DNA of 55,217 bases from Bacteroidales bacterium (GCA_016281315.1 JAEEIJ010000081.1:1-55217), one strand, 5' to 3'; shown: positions 1-7,158, numbered from the stretch's first letter. Notes: generated from the sequence alone by a model not told the origin. Program-made: numbers and translations.

Positions 1-135
1 CCGAAGTACAAACATAGCATAGCCGAACGCGAGGAGACTCTTTCCCGGAACTCCCCGTGAGTCCCAATATATGTTTGTCTGAAACATCGAGGGGTCATAA
101 AAAAGTGAAAATATATTTGGAAAAGTCTTAGAATA
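1..135. other. Left-edge non-coding stretch
   Basis: No credible gene is visible here. The stretch contains small inverted repeats (ATGTTT at about 71-76 with AAACAT at about 82-87) and GACTC/GAGTC-type complementarity, so it may be structured, but I do not recognise it. It lies outside the left inverted repeat at 136-167 and is cut by the window edge. Confidence 0.3.
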
Positions 136-167
136 CCCCCTATACTTGTCCGGGGGTGGACAAGCCC
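136..167 (-). repeat. Left 32-bp inverted repeat (truncated structured repeat)
   Basis: These 32 bases are the exact reverse complement of 2866-2897. The repeat contains a 7-bp stem CTTGTCC (145-151) / GGACAAG (158-164) around the loop GGGGGT, and a CCCCC run at 136-140 that can pair with the loop, forming the same pseudoknot as the full elements elsewhere. On the minus strand similarity to the element stops right after the G-run (at about 135), so only the left arm and pseudoknot remain. The pair of repeats encloses the mazG-like and GIY-YIG/DUF2075 genes. Confidence 0.85.
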
Positions 168-208
168 CCGGACGCCTGCCGCCCCTCCGTGTTGGGAATA
201 TACATTGG

Positions 209-239
209 TTGTTATTCCAGCTCATTTTTACTATCTTTG
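209..239 (+). promoter_or_regulatory. Bacteroidota-type promoter for the MazG/DUF2075 module
   Basis: A -7 element TATCTTTG (232-239) is preceded by TTG (209-211) at 20 bp. Transcription would begin near 246, about 20 nt before the ATG at 266. It lies downstream of the left inverted repeat, so the module carries its own promoter inside the repeats. Confidence 0.6.
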
Positions 240-265
240 TATTTATCCAAAACCATTACATAACT

Positions 266-598
266 ATGTCTGACATAGAACAGATTCAGGACGAATTGTG
301 TCGTTTTAACCAGGAACGCGACTGGGAACAGTTCCATAATGGTAAAGACCTTGCGGTCGGCATTTCCGTAGAGGCGGCTGAATTACTGGAGGCATTCCTT
401 TGGAAGAATCCCGAAGACGCGTCTGTTGACAAGATTCGCGAGGAGTTGGCCGATGTTCTTAATTACGCATTTCAGTTGGCCGACAAGTATGACCTTGACA
501 TTAAGGAGATTATGCTGGAGAAGATCCGTAGAAATGCCGAAAAGTACCCTGTCGAGAAGGCCAAAGGGAGTGCGAAAAAGTATAATGAGTTAAAATAA
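266..598 (+). CDS. MazG-like nucleotide pyrophosphohydrolase
   Basis: A 110-residue all-alpha NTP pyrophosphohydrolase of the MazG/dCTPase class, which converts NTPs or dNTPs to NMP plus PPi. The metal-binding pattern is visible: E36-x-x-E39 followed by E60-x-x-D63. An open frame extends upstream to 146, but it would run through the inverted repeat and the promoter; the ATG at 266 sits correctly after the TATCTTTG box. The stop (596-598) nearly touches the start of the next gene, so the two are an operon. Base composition is clearly more AT-rich than the housekeeping genes downstream. The substrate cannot be read from sequence. Single-domain MazG proteins can be house-cleaning enzymes or act in phage conflict; the partner gene favours the second, as inference. 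Confidence 0.85.
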   Translation: MSDIEQIQDELCRFNQERDWEQFHNGKDLAVGISVEAAELLEAFLWKNPEDASVDKIREELADVLNYAFQLADKYDLDIKEIMLEKIRRNAEKYPVEKAKGSAKKYNELK

Positions 599-605
599 TG
601 TGCAA

Positions 606-2477
606 ATGAATACAGCAGTTAAAATCGTAGATTTGGGATTTCCCGGAGAGCAAGAGAAACTTGTATCTATGCCGCACGGCGTGAATTGGCCTGTAGTCTA
701 TCTTATCCATAACGATAAGGAGATTTATGTTGGCGAAACTACCAGTGCACATACCCGCTATATTCAACACGCAGACAAACACGGTAAGTTTTATAAGGAA
801 CGGCGTCGTTTGAATCACATTAAAATTGTATTTGATGATTCCTTCAATAAGTCTGCAATCCTGGATATCGAACAAAGCCTTATTCGGATGATTGAGGCTG
901 ATTCGGCAATTCAGAGTGAACTCGGCCTTCCCAGCCACCAGTTGCAGAATAAAAATGCGGGCCAGTCTTACCAACACGATTATTACGACCGAGCCATATA
1001 CCAACAGAAAGTAGAGGATATTTGGAAAAAGCTCTTTCAATATTATCACTTGGTCTCGAATTCATACGATACGATTAATAATTCCGACCTGTTCAAGTAT
1101 TCTCCCTATACTAATCTGACTGCCGAACAGGAAGAGGTGTGCCGGGACACCATTCGTCATATGATTCATTGCCTTAGCTATGGAAAAAAGGGAACAACTA
1201 TTATCAGTGGGGCCGCCGGAACAGGCAAATCCATTGTCCTTATCAATATGATGATGACCTTGTTAAAGAGTCATTACATTACGTATGATTACGATCCGGA
1301 AAAGGATTCGGAAGACGATCTTGATGAGCGATACGCACTTCATTGTGAGTTAGAAAAATTTCTTAAAACATGGAAGAAACAAACAGGGTATAAAGACTTG
1401 AAAATCGGTTTCATTGTGCCGATGGAATCGATTCGCAGCACTTTTAAAATGGTGTTCAAGTATTCCTCTAAATCTGTTAAGGGGATGAAGGTTAATATGG
1501 TTATTGGCCCGAACGAAGTCATTCCAAAGAAGGGGAAAAGAGGCTTTGATGTTGTGTTTGTAGACGAAGCTCATAGACTTAAGCGTCGCGCCGCAATGTC
1601 CGGAACTGAGATGCACGCATTTGACAATTGTTGTGCTCGATTAGGCCTTAACCCTAAGGTGGCCAACCAGTTAGACTTCATTCTGAGAAATACCAAGTAT
1701 CAGGTGATGGTTTATGACGAGAATCAAACCATCAAACCCACAGATATTACTCCAAACGATTTCCAAGGTAGACTCAAAGGGAGAGACTTGCGGACAAGAG
1801 TATTAAGATCACAGATGCGCTGCAATGGTGGAGGTGAGTTTACAAAATATGTGAATGACATTTTTGATTGCCGTAATCCTAAAGTGAAATCATTCGAAGA
1901 TTATGACCTTCGTCTATTCAGTGATCCGAATAAGATGATTAATCAGATAGTCGCGGATGATGCTAAGTATGGTCTTTGCAGAACAGTGGCCGGCTATTCA
2001 TGGGAATGGGTCTCATCAAAAGAGAGCGTTGGTACTAAGAAAAATGGAACGCCAAAATATAAAAAGAGTAAAAAGGTATTTAACAGTATTGGAGAACTGG
2101 AAAAAGCGAGAAGAGATTATGACATAGTGTTTAAGGATAAAGGCTACTATTGGAATATTCGCTCTTCTAGATGGATATTAAAGAGTTCTCCGAAGGAAAT
2201 CGGCTGTGTACACACTACTCAGGGTTATGATCTTAACCGAGTGGGAATCATCTTTGGCAAAGAGATCAACTATAATCCTGATAAGAATGAACTGGAGATA
2301 AATAGGAACAAGTTCTATGATGCTAAGGTAAAAGAGGGGACGGATGATGCTCAACTTAAGAGGTTCATTATCAACGCATATAAGGTTATGATGATGAGGG
2401 GTATTAAAGGATGCTATTTATATGCGTGCAATAAGGAACTACAGGATTACTTGAGTCGTTTCTTTCCTGTTGTATAA
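606..2477 (+). CDS. GIY-YIG nuclease-DUF2075 P-loop ATPase/helicase-like protein
   Basis: A 623-residue protein with an N-terminal GIY-YIG-type nuclease domain (about residues 28-105: VVYLI at 30-34, YVGET at 41-45, R51, and a glutamate in DIEQSLI) and a DUF2075/superfamily-1-like P-loop domain. Walker A is GAAGTGKS at 202-209, Walker B is VVFVDEAH at 316-323, and a late helicase-type motif reads HTTQGYD at 536-542. The ATG at 606 is preferred over a GTG at 600. It is translated just after the MazG-like gene, separated by only a few bases. The fusion suggests an ATP-driven nucleic-acid translocase with a nuclease head, consistent with a defence or DNA-processing role; that function is inference. 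Codon use is AT-rich compared with the rest of the window, a sign of horizontal transfer. Confidence 0.8.
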   Translation: MNTAVKIVDLGFPGEQEKLVSMPHGVNWPVVYLIHNDKEIYVGETTSAHTRYIQHADKHGKFYKERRRLNHIKIVFDDSFNKSAILDIEQSLIRMIEADSAIQSELGLPSHQLQNKNAGQSYQHDYYDRAIYQQKVEDIWKKLFQYYHLVSNSYDTINNSDLFKYSPYTNLTAEQEEVCRDTIRHMIHCLSYGKKGTTIISGAAGTGKSIVLINMMMTLLKSHYITYDYDPEKDSEDDLDERYALHCELEKFLKTWKKQTGYKDLKIGFIVPMESIRSTFKMVFKYSSKSVKGMKVNMVIGPNEVIPKKGKRGFDVVFVDEAHRLKRRAAMSGTEMHAFDNCCARLGLNPKVANQLDFILRNTKYQVMVYDENQTIKPTDITPNDFQGRLKGRDLRTRVLRSQMRCNGGGEFTKYVNDIFDCRNPKVKSFEDYDLRLFSDPNKMINQIVADDAKYGLCRTVAGYSWEWVSSKESVGTKKNGTPKYKKSKKVFNSIGELEKARRDYDIVFKDKGYYWNIRSSRWILKSSPKEIGCVHTTQGYDLNRVGIIFGKEINYNPDKNELEINRNKFYDAKVKEGTDDAQLKRFIINAYKVMMMRGIKGCYLYACNKELQDYLSRFFPVV

Positions 2478-2506
2478 AGTATCCTATATCACTTGATTCT
2501 TTTTCG

Positions 2507-2628
2507 CGGTGCAGGTTCAATAAAAGTGTAGAAGCCTGCGCCGCGAATCTGCATTCTATGCATTACAGTGGCGCAGGATTACTGCAAAAAACAGAACCTG
2601 CGCCATTCGTTGGGTAAACCAGCGCCAG
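2507..2628. repeat. GGCGCAGG-type interspersed repeat, copy A
   Basis: It shares an ordered set of blocks with copy B at 36929-37071: GCAGGTTC, then AGCCTGCGCCGC, then GCATTCT.TGC, then TACA.TGG.GCAGG, then AACCTGCGCCATT, then CCAGCGCCAG. The words alternate in orientation, so several can pair as hairpins (GGCGCAGG with CCTGCGCC). It starts about 30 bp after the DUF2075 stop codon. No coding potential or transposase is associated. Confidence 0.75.
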
Positions 2629-2679
2629 AAATAGGGGCTGTAATCCCATCCTTTTTGTATTGCGCAGCACTTTGGCGCA

Positions 2680-2722
2680 AGCTCGGTATATCTTTGTCGC
2701 AGAAACCAAGATATACCGAGCT
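2680..2722. promoter_or_regulatory. 15-bp perfect palindrome over a promoter-like box
   Basis: AGCTCGGTATATCTT (2680-2694) and AAGATATACCGAGCT (2708-2722) are perfect inverted repeats separated by 13 bp. The left arm overlaps a -7-like box TATCTTTG (2689-2696), and the right arm ends directly at the ATG of a short ORF (2723). It could be an operator or a transcript hairpin that hides the start codon. Confidence 0.5.
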
Positions 2723-2830
2723 ATGTTTAAGATTGTTATTTCCGTTGCGTTGTATGTGGGCGCTATCGTTTTTCTGCTGAAAGGAGTTATTGCGTATTGC
2801 AACTGTGATCACTTTGTGACCGAGCCGTGA
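2723..2830 (+). CDS. Putative 35-residue membrane peptide
   Basis: A short ORF with a start directly after the palindrome at 2680-2722. The peptide has one hydrophobic segment (about residues 4-25, containing ISVALYVGAIVFLL) and a short polar tail with CNC. No family is recognised. A promoter-like box lies upstream and the ORF ends about 10 bp before the left arm of the structured element at 2841. A single-span peptide with a structured 5' region is reminiscent of type I toxins or small regulatory membrane proteins, but the ORF may also be chance. No Shine-Dalgarno is seen, which is normal in this phylum. Confidence 0.3.
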   Translation: MFKIVISVALYVGAIVFLLKGVIAYCNCDHFVTEP

Positions 2831-2840
2831 GGCGGCTTTG

Positions 2841-2994
2841 CGGGGAGGGAGTGTGGGGCTCCGGCGGGCTTGTCCACCCCCGGACAAGTATAGGGGGAGG
2901 GGCCCACAGCAGTGCCCGATAGGGCACGGCGCAATGGGAGGGGCCGAAGGAGCGGAGCGACTGAGTCCCGCCGGAGCCCCACACTTCCTCCCCG
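2841..2994 (+). repeat. Structured repeat element, full copy 3
   Basis: Outer arms 2841-2868 and 2967-2994 are complementary at 27 of 28 positions. The core holds stem CTTGTCC (2869-2875)/GGACAAG (2882-2888) with loop ACCCCC, and GGGGG (2893-2897) that can pair with the loop (H-type pseudoknot). Then come GGGAGGGGCCCA, a hairpin GTGCCC-GATA-GGGCAC, TGGGAGGGG and a GC-rich tail. The right arm ends one base before the stop codon of the minus-strand Rpn-like gene. 2866-2897 is also the right partner of the 32-bp inverted repeat at 136-167. Confidence 0.8.
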
Positions 2995-2995
2995 T

Positions 2996-4057
2996 TTAAA
3001 GAGCCTTCAACTCCTCTACGGTGAATCCGCTGCAGGCGGCGACGAGTTCGGGCGCAAGACCCTGTGCTAACATCGCTTTGGCCACTTCTGCCCTTCCGGC
3101 TTCGAGACCTTCTGCCCTTCCGGCTTCGAGACCTTCTGCCCTTCCGGCTTCGAGACCTTCTGCCCTTCCGGCTTCGAGACCTTCTGCCCTTCCGGCTTCG
3201 AGACCTTCTGCCCTTCCGGCTTCAAGTCCTTCTTCCCAACCTTCTGCGCGGCCTTCGGCCATTGCGACCTCCTTGGCAAAGTCTCTTTCGGCAATGATGT
3301 CTAATTCTGTTCTCATACTCTGGTTGTAATACTCTCTTGTTTCTATGGGCATCGTGGCCAGCTCGGTCGCCCGATAAAGGTCATTCAGCAACCCGTCCGT
3401 AAATCCTTTCGGCGGCTCGGTGAGCATATGCATATACTTGAGGGAAAAGATGAACTTTTCCAACAGGTCCCTGCACTTCTCGCCCTCATCCTCCTTCAGT
3501 TTTAATCGACCCAGTTCCACGAACACGAAGTTCAGGCTAGGCGTCATCAGCTCTGTGTTGTGCCGGTTGCGAAGCTCATATCGGCAGATATAACCATCCT
3601 CCAGGGCGTCTTCGCTGTCGTGCTTTAACGTGAAGTTGAGCAGGCTGATCACATACACCGGCTTCAGGCCATAATCCATTTTGCTCATCTTTTCGCCGTC
3701 CCGGATACGTGCCATCCTACCGGCCAACTGCTCCCTGATGGGATAGGTGGAATAGGACAGTGCGCGGTCCCGGAAACTGTTCTGGGGCGCGTTCTGCACC
3801 TCTACCAGAAACTCTTCTCCCGTCTTGGCATCCTTGCAAAGCAGGTCAAAATTAACTCTTTTTTCAGAGATAACCAAACCGTGTTTCTCCTTGTCGGAGA
3901 AAATGATTTGTGATATCTTTTTCCCGGGAATGAGCAGTTCGAGGATTTGAATGAGGAGATTCTCATTCTCCGGATTACAGATTACCACTTTGAAAGTGGA
4001 GTCGAACAGCAGGAACGCATACCGTCCCCGGCCGATGGGTGCCAATGCTTTTGTCAT
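2996..4057 (-). CDS. Rpn family PD-(D/E)XK nuclease / putative transposase (PDDEXK_2)
   Basis: A 353-residue protein of the recombination-promoting nuclease group. The nuclease core is visible as D71 (in NFDLLCKD) followed by the strand EVQ at 86-88, the usual D...E-x-Q/K arrangement. Residues about 277-325 are an octapeptide repeat (EGLEAGRA) encoded by a perfect 24-bp tandem repeat, predicted helical, followed by a short C-terminal helix. Bacteroidota genomes carry many such paralogues, often annotated as transposases although not proven to move themselves. The gene is flanked upstream by a long palindrome (4060-4120) that begins 2 bp before the ATG, and downstream by a structured repeat. 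Target and partner are unknown. Confidence 0.85.
   Translation of the reverse strand: MTKALAPIGRGRYAFLLFDSTFKVVICNPENENLLIQILELLIPGKKISQIIFSDKEKHGLVISEKRVNFDLLCKDAKTGEEFLVEVQNAPQNSFRDRALSYSTYPIREQLAGRMARIRDGEKMSKMDYGLKPVYVISLLNFTLKHDSEDALEDGYICRYELRNRHNTELMTPSLNFVFVELGRLKLKEDEGEKCRDLLEKFIFSLKYMHMLTEPPKGFTDGLLNDLYRATELATMPIETREYYNQSMRTELDIIAERDFAKEVAMAEGRAEGWEEGLEAGRAEGLEAGRAEGLEAGRAEGLEAGRAEGLEAGRAEGLEAGRAEVAKAMLAQGLAPELVAACSGFTVEELKAL
3085..3228 (-). repeat. 24-bp tandem repeat, six units, in frame
   Basis: The unit CTTCTGCCCTTCCGGCTTCG plus AGAC (plus-strand sense) occurs five times without change (3085-3204) and once with changes (3205-3228). Each unit encodes one EGLEAGRA octapeptide on the minus strand. 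Identity at the DNA level points to recent expansion by slippage or unequal recombination. Confidence 0.9.
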
Positions 4058-4059
4058 AG

Positions 4060-4120
4060 CTACATAATTAAAAGGTTAGTCCGGCCCTCCACCTTGGAGA
4101 ACCGGACTGCAATTATGTAG
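4060..4120. promoter_or_regulatory. Long interrupted palindrome at the Rpn-like 5' end
   Basis: Nested complementary blocks: CTACATAATT (4060-4069) with AATTATGTAG (4111-4120), AGTCCGG (4078-4084) with CCGGACT (4102-4108), and CTCC (4087-4090) with GGAG (4096-4099). On the minus strand it lies just before the ATG, so it would form a hairpin in the leader, or act as an operator. No T-tract follows, so it is not a classic terminator. Confidence 0.55.
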
Positions 4121-4167
4121 TAAATAATCCGGGAATGCGAGTTGTTTTACATCATTTTTTTTGCGGT

Positions 4168-4207
4168 TCGGCTAAAACAGATAAAAATCGACAAATTTTT
4201 TAGCCGA
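4168..4207 (-). terminator. Inverted repeat after pgi, possible terminator
   Basis: TCGGCTAAAA (4168-4177) and TTTTAGCCGA (4198-4207) are perfect 10-bp complements 6 bp beyond the pgi stop codon. The loop is 20 nt and no U-run follows, so termination activity is uncertain; it may protect the mRNA 3' end. Confidence 0.4.
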
Positions 4208-4212
4208 TTTGA

Positions 4213-5550
4213 TTACAACCTCTCCTTAATAGCCTTGGTGGCCTCCTCGTAGCCGGGTTTTTCCAGGAGGGCGAACATATTCTTTTTGTAGGCCTCCACG
4301 CCGGGCTGGTTGAAGGGGTTCACGCCCAGGGCATAGGCGCTGATGCCGCAGGCGAACTCGAAGAAGTAGAGCAGGGCGCCCAGGTTCCGGGCGTCCACCT
4401 GCTCGAAGGCGACCTCGATCTGCGGAACGCCGCCGTCGATGTGGGCGAGGCGGGTGCCCAGTTCAGCCATATGGTTGCAGTGCTCCACGTGTTTGCCCGA
4501 GAGGAAGTTCAGCTGGTCCAGGTTCTGGGGATCGCTGCCGATGACCACGCTCCGACGGGCCTTCTCCACGTGCAGGACCGTCTCGAACATCAGGCGGGAG
4601 CCTTCCTGGATGAACTGGCCCATTGAGTGAAGATCGGCCGTATTGTTCACGCTGGCGGGGTAGATGCCCTTGCCGTCCTTGCCCTCGGACTCGCCGTAGA
4701 GCTGCTTCCACCATTCGGCCACGTAGGTGAGCTTGGGGTTGTAGTTGACGAGGATTTCCACGCTCTTGCCGCAGCCGCTGTGCAGGAGGTTCCGCATCGC
4801 GGCGTAGACCACGGCGGGATTATCGGCCGATTTGACCGCGAGCGCTTTCTCCGCCTCCTTCGCTCCTTCCAGCAGGCCCTTGACGTCCAGGCCCGCGGCG
4901 GCGATGGGAAGCAGGCCCACCGGGGTAAGCACGCTGAAGCGGCCGCCCACGTTGTCCGGCACCACGAAGGTCTTGTAGCCTTCCTGCGTGCTCAGGGTCT
5001 TGAGGGCGCCCTTCTTCGCATCCGTGATGGCGACGATACGTACGGCGGCTTCCGCCTTCCCGTAACGGTCCTCGATATACTGCTTGACGATGCGGAAGGC
5101 CACGGCGGGTTCCGTGGTGGTGCCGCTTTTGGAGATGACGATGCAGGCGACGTTCCGTTCTTCGGAGAGGTCCATCAGTTCCGCCAGGTATTCCTCCGAG
5201 AGGTTGTTGCCCGCGAAGACCACCTCCGGGGCATCCTTCTTAGCCAGTTGTTTGGCAAAATTGTGGCTCAGGGCCTCGATGACGCACTTGGCGCCGAGGT
5301 AACTGCCGCCGATGCCGATGGCGATAACAAGGTCCACCCCGCGGGCTTTCCAGTCCTTGCAGATCCCGTCGATATCCGCGAGCATAGAGGCGGGAACCTC
5401 CGAGGGAAGGTGTTTCCAGCCCAGGAAGTCGTTCCCGGCGCCTTTTTCGCTTTCGAGCACGTCGAAGGCGTCCAGGGCCTTTTTCACATAAGCGTCATAC
5501 TGTTTGGCGTCCACGAAGGAAGCGCAGCCTTTTACGTCAACTTTAATCAT
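4213..5550 (-). CDS. pgi: Glucose-6-phosphate isomerase
   Basis: A 445-residue cytosolic enzyme interconverting glucose 6-phosphate and fructose 6-phosphate in glycolysis and gluconeogenesis. Family signatures are present: SKSGTTTEP at 140-148 (phosphate loop), E287 in YGESEG (proton transfer), H308 in DLHSMGQ and K422 in the C-terminal VEAYKK. Length matches the short bacterial/Bacillus-type PGI. It is monocistronic, divergent from the Y-family polymerase gene across 74 bp. Upstream on the minus strand a TTTG at 5587-5590 is spaced 19 bp from a weak -7 box at 5560-5567. Confidence 0.97.
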   Translation of the reverse strand: MIKVDVKGCASFVDAKQYDAYVKKALDAFDVLESEKGAGNDFLGWKHLPSEVPASMLADIDGICKDWKARGVDLVIAIGIGGSYLGAKCVIEALSHNFAKQLAKKDAPEVVFAGNNLSEEYLAELMDLSEERNVACIVISKSGTTTEPAVAFRIVKQYIEDRYGKAEAAVRIVAITDAKKGALKTLSTQEGYKTFVVPDNVGGRFSVLTPVGLLPIAAAGLDVKGLLEGAKEAEKALAVKSADNPAVVYAAMRNLLHSGCGKSVEILVNYNPKLTYVAEWWKQLYGESEGKDGKGIYPASVNNTADLHSMGQFIQEGSRLMFETVLHVEKARRSVVIGSDPQNLDQLNFLSGKHVEHCNHMAELGTRLAHIDGGVPQIEVAFEQVDARNLGALLYFFEFACGISAYALGVNPFNQPGVEAYKKNMFALLEKPGYEEATKAIKERL

Positions 5551-5606
5551 AGTATTGAGAGTTTATATTTGCCGTGATCAATCTTCCAAAGTTACTCAAA
5601 TTTTAC

Positions 5607-5614
5607 TAAATTTG
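5607..5614 (+). promoter_or_regulatory. -7 box of the Y-family polymerase gene
   Basis: TAAATTTG fits the Bacteroidota -7 consensus and lies 10 bp before the GTG start at 5625, implying an almost leaderless transcript. No clear -33 box is seen. No LexA-type operator is recognisable. Confidence 0.5.
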
Positions 5615-5624
5615 AAGTGTTATT

Positions 5625-6980
5625 GTGCAGAAAACCTACATTGCCATAGACCTGAAGAGTTTTTACGCTTCGGCCGAGTGCGTCGCGCGGGGGCTGGACC
5701 CTCTCACGACGAATCTGGTGGTGGCCGATGCCTCCCGCACGGACAAGACCATCTGCCTGGCCGTCTCGCCCTCGCTGAAGGCCTACGGCATCCCCGGCCG
5801 TGCCCGCCTCTTCGAGGTGAACCAGAAGCTGAAGGGAACCGGCGTCCAGTACATCATCGCCCCGCCGCGGATGAGCTATTACATCGAGGTGAGCAGCCGC
5901 ATCTACAGCATCTACCTGCGTTTCATCGCCCCGGAGGACATCCACGTCTATTCCATCGACGAGGTGTTCATCGACGCCACCCAGTACCTCACGCTGTATA
6001 AGACCACGCCCCACGACCTGGCGATGCGTCTGGTGCGGGAGGTCCTGAAGGAGACAGGCATCACCGCCACCGCCGGCATCGGCCCCAATCTTTACCTCTG
6101 CAAGGTGGCGATGGACATCGAGGCGAAGCATAGCGCACCGGACAAGGACGGCGTGCGTGTGGCAGCCCTCACGGAGCTGAGCTACCGGCAGAAATACTGG
6201 ACCCACAGGCCCCTGACGGACTTCTGGCGCATCGGGAAGGGGACCGAGCGGCGCCTCGCGGCCCTCGGACTCTACACCCTGGGCGACGTGGCCCGCCGCT
6301 CGCTCACCGACGAAGAATCCCTCTACAAGGCCTTCGGCGTGGCGGCGGAGCTGCTCATCGACCATGCCTGGGGCTGGGAGCCCTGTACGATGGCCGATAT
6401 AAAAGGGTATCGGCCCGTCACCAACAGCCTCTCCAGCGGCCAGGTGCTCACGCGCCCCTACAGCGCCGACGAAGCCGCCCTCATCGTGCGGGAGATGACC
6501 GACCTGCTCACGCTGGACCTGGTGGAGAAGAAGCTCGTCACGGACCAGCTGGTGCTGCACATCGGCTATGAAAACGGCCCTGCAAAGGGCTACAAGGGGC
6601 CGATGGTGACCGACTGGTACGGCCGTCCCACCCCGAAGCCCGCCCACGGAAGCGTGAACCTGCCGGGCGCTACCTCGTCCACCACCCTCATTATGCGGGC
6701 GGCGATGGAACTCTTCCACAGCATCATCAATCCCGCGCTGAAGGTGCGCCGCATCTTCGTGGTGGCTTCGCACGTCTTCCCGCAGGAGAAGGCCGGCGGC
6801 GTACAGCTGGATCTCTTCGACGAGCGCCCCGTGGACCTGGAGAAGGAAAGGCGGCAGCAGGAGGCCATCCTGGAGATCCGCCGCCGCTTCGGGAAGAACG
6901 CCATCCTGAAGGGGATGAACTTCGAGGAGGGCGCCACCACCAAGGAACGCAACAACCAGATAGGAGGACATAAGGCGTGA
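5625..6980 (+). CDS. Y-family DNA polymerase (UmuC/DinB-like)
   Basis: A 451-residue translesion-polymerase-family protein. The first catalytic aspartate is D9 (IAIDLKSFYA), the second acidic pair is D112-E113 in YSIDEVF, followed by thumb/HhH regions (TDFWRIGKGTERRL) and a little-finger domain. It belongs to the lineage common on mobile elements of Firmicutes and Bacteroidota, often annotated as an ImpB/MucB/SamB-like protein. The start is a GTG, as no in-frame ATG lies near. Its stop overlaps the ATG of a YolD-like gene (TGATG), a frequent pairing for this lineage. It would be expected to copy damaged templates error-pronely. Confidence 0.88.
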   Translation: MQKTYIAIDLKSFYASAECVARGLDPLTTNLVVADASRTDKTICLAVSPSLKAYGIPGRARLFEVNQKLKGTGVQYIIAPPRMSYYIEVSSRIYSIYLRFIAPEDIHVYSIDEVFIDATQYLTLYKTTPHDLAMRLVREVLKETGITATAGIGPNLYLCKVAMDIEAKHSAPDKDGVRVAALTELSYRQKYWTHRPLTDFWRIGKGTERRLAALGLYTLGDVARRSLTDEESLYKAFGVAAELLIDHAWGWEPCTMADIKGYRPVTNSLSSGQVLTRPYSADEAALIVREMTDLLTLDLVEKKLVTDQLVLHIGYENGPAKGYKGPMVTDWYGRPTPKPAHGSVNLPGATSSTTLIMRAAMELFHSIINPALKVRRIFVVASHVFPQEKAGGVQLDLFDERPVDLEKERRQQEAILEIRRRFGKNAILKGMNFEEGATTKERNNQIGGHKA

Positions 6981-7150
6981 TGAAAGGACTTTACGACGAT
7001 ATCATCGGCCTGGAGCATCCCGTCTCCAAACGGCACCGGCCGATGTCGATGGCCGACCGGGCGGCGCAGTTCGCTCCGTTCGCGGCTCTGAGGGGCTTCG
7101 ACGACGAGATTGACCGCACCCGCGAGGAGGAAATGGCCGATGATGCATAA
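6980..7150 (+). CDS. YolD-like small protein
   Basis: A 56-residue protein whose ATG overlaps the stop of the Y-family polymerase by one base. The segment MSMADRAAQFAPFAALRGF is typical of YolD-like proteins, which are encoded next to UmuC-type polymerases in Firmicutes and Bacteroidota and are thought to serve as UmuD-like partners. The arrangement indicates translational coupling and a shared role in translesion synthesis; the biochemical function of the family is poorly known. Confidence 0.75.
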   Translation: MKGLYDDIIGLEHPVSKRHRPMSMADRAAQFAPFAALRGFDDEIDRTREEEMADDA

Positions 7151-7158
7151 TTTTTGCT

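Larger units (their letters stand above)
2478..2722. other. Intergenic stretch with repeat and palindrome
   Basis: The gap between the DUF2075 gene and the Rpn-like gene is about 500 bp. This part holds a GGCGCAGG-type repeat (2507-2628) and a 15-bp inverted repeat (2680-2722). A putative 35-residue peptide follows at 2723 and a structured element at 2841. No conserved gene is seen. Confidence 0.6.

Noticed and set aside
146..265. N-terminal 40-residue extension of the MazG-like protein
   Set aside because: It runs through the inverted repeat and the promoter box at 232-239, and carries no family sequence.
3085..3228. CRISPR-like direct repeats
   Set aside because: The 24-bp units are contiguous without spacers, lie in frame in a coding region and encode a helical octapeptide; no cas genes are near.
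2996..4057. Complete insertion sequence around the Rpn-like gene
   Set aside because: No terminal inverted repeats or target duplications frame the gene; the palindromes on its two sides are unrelated to each other.
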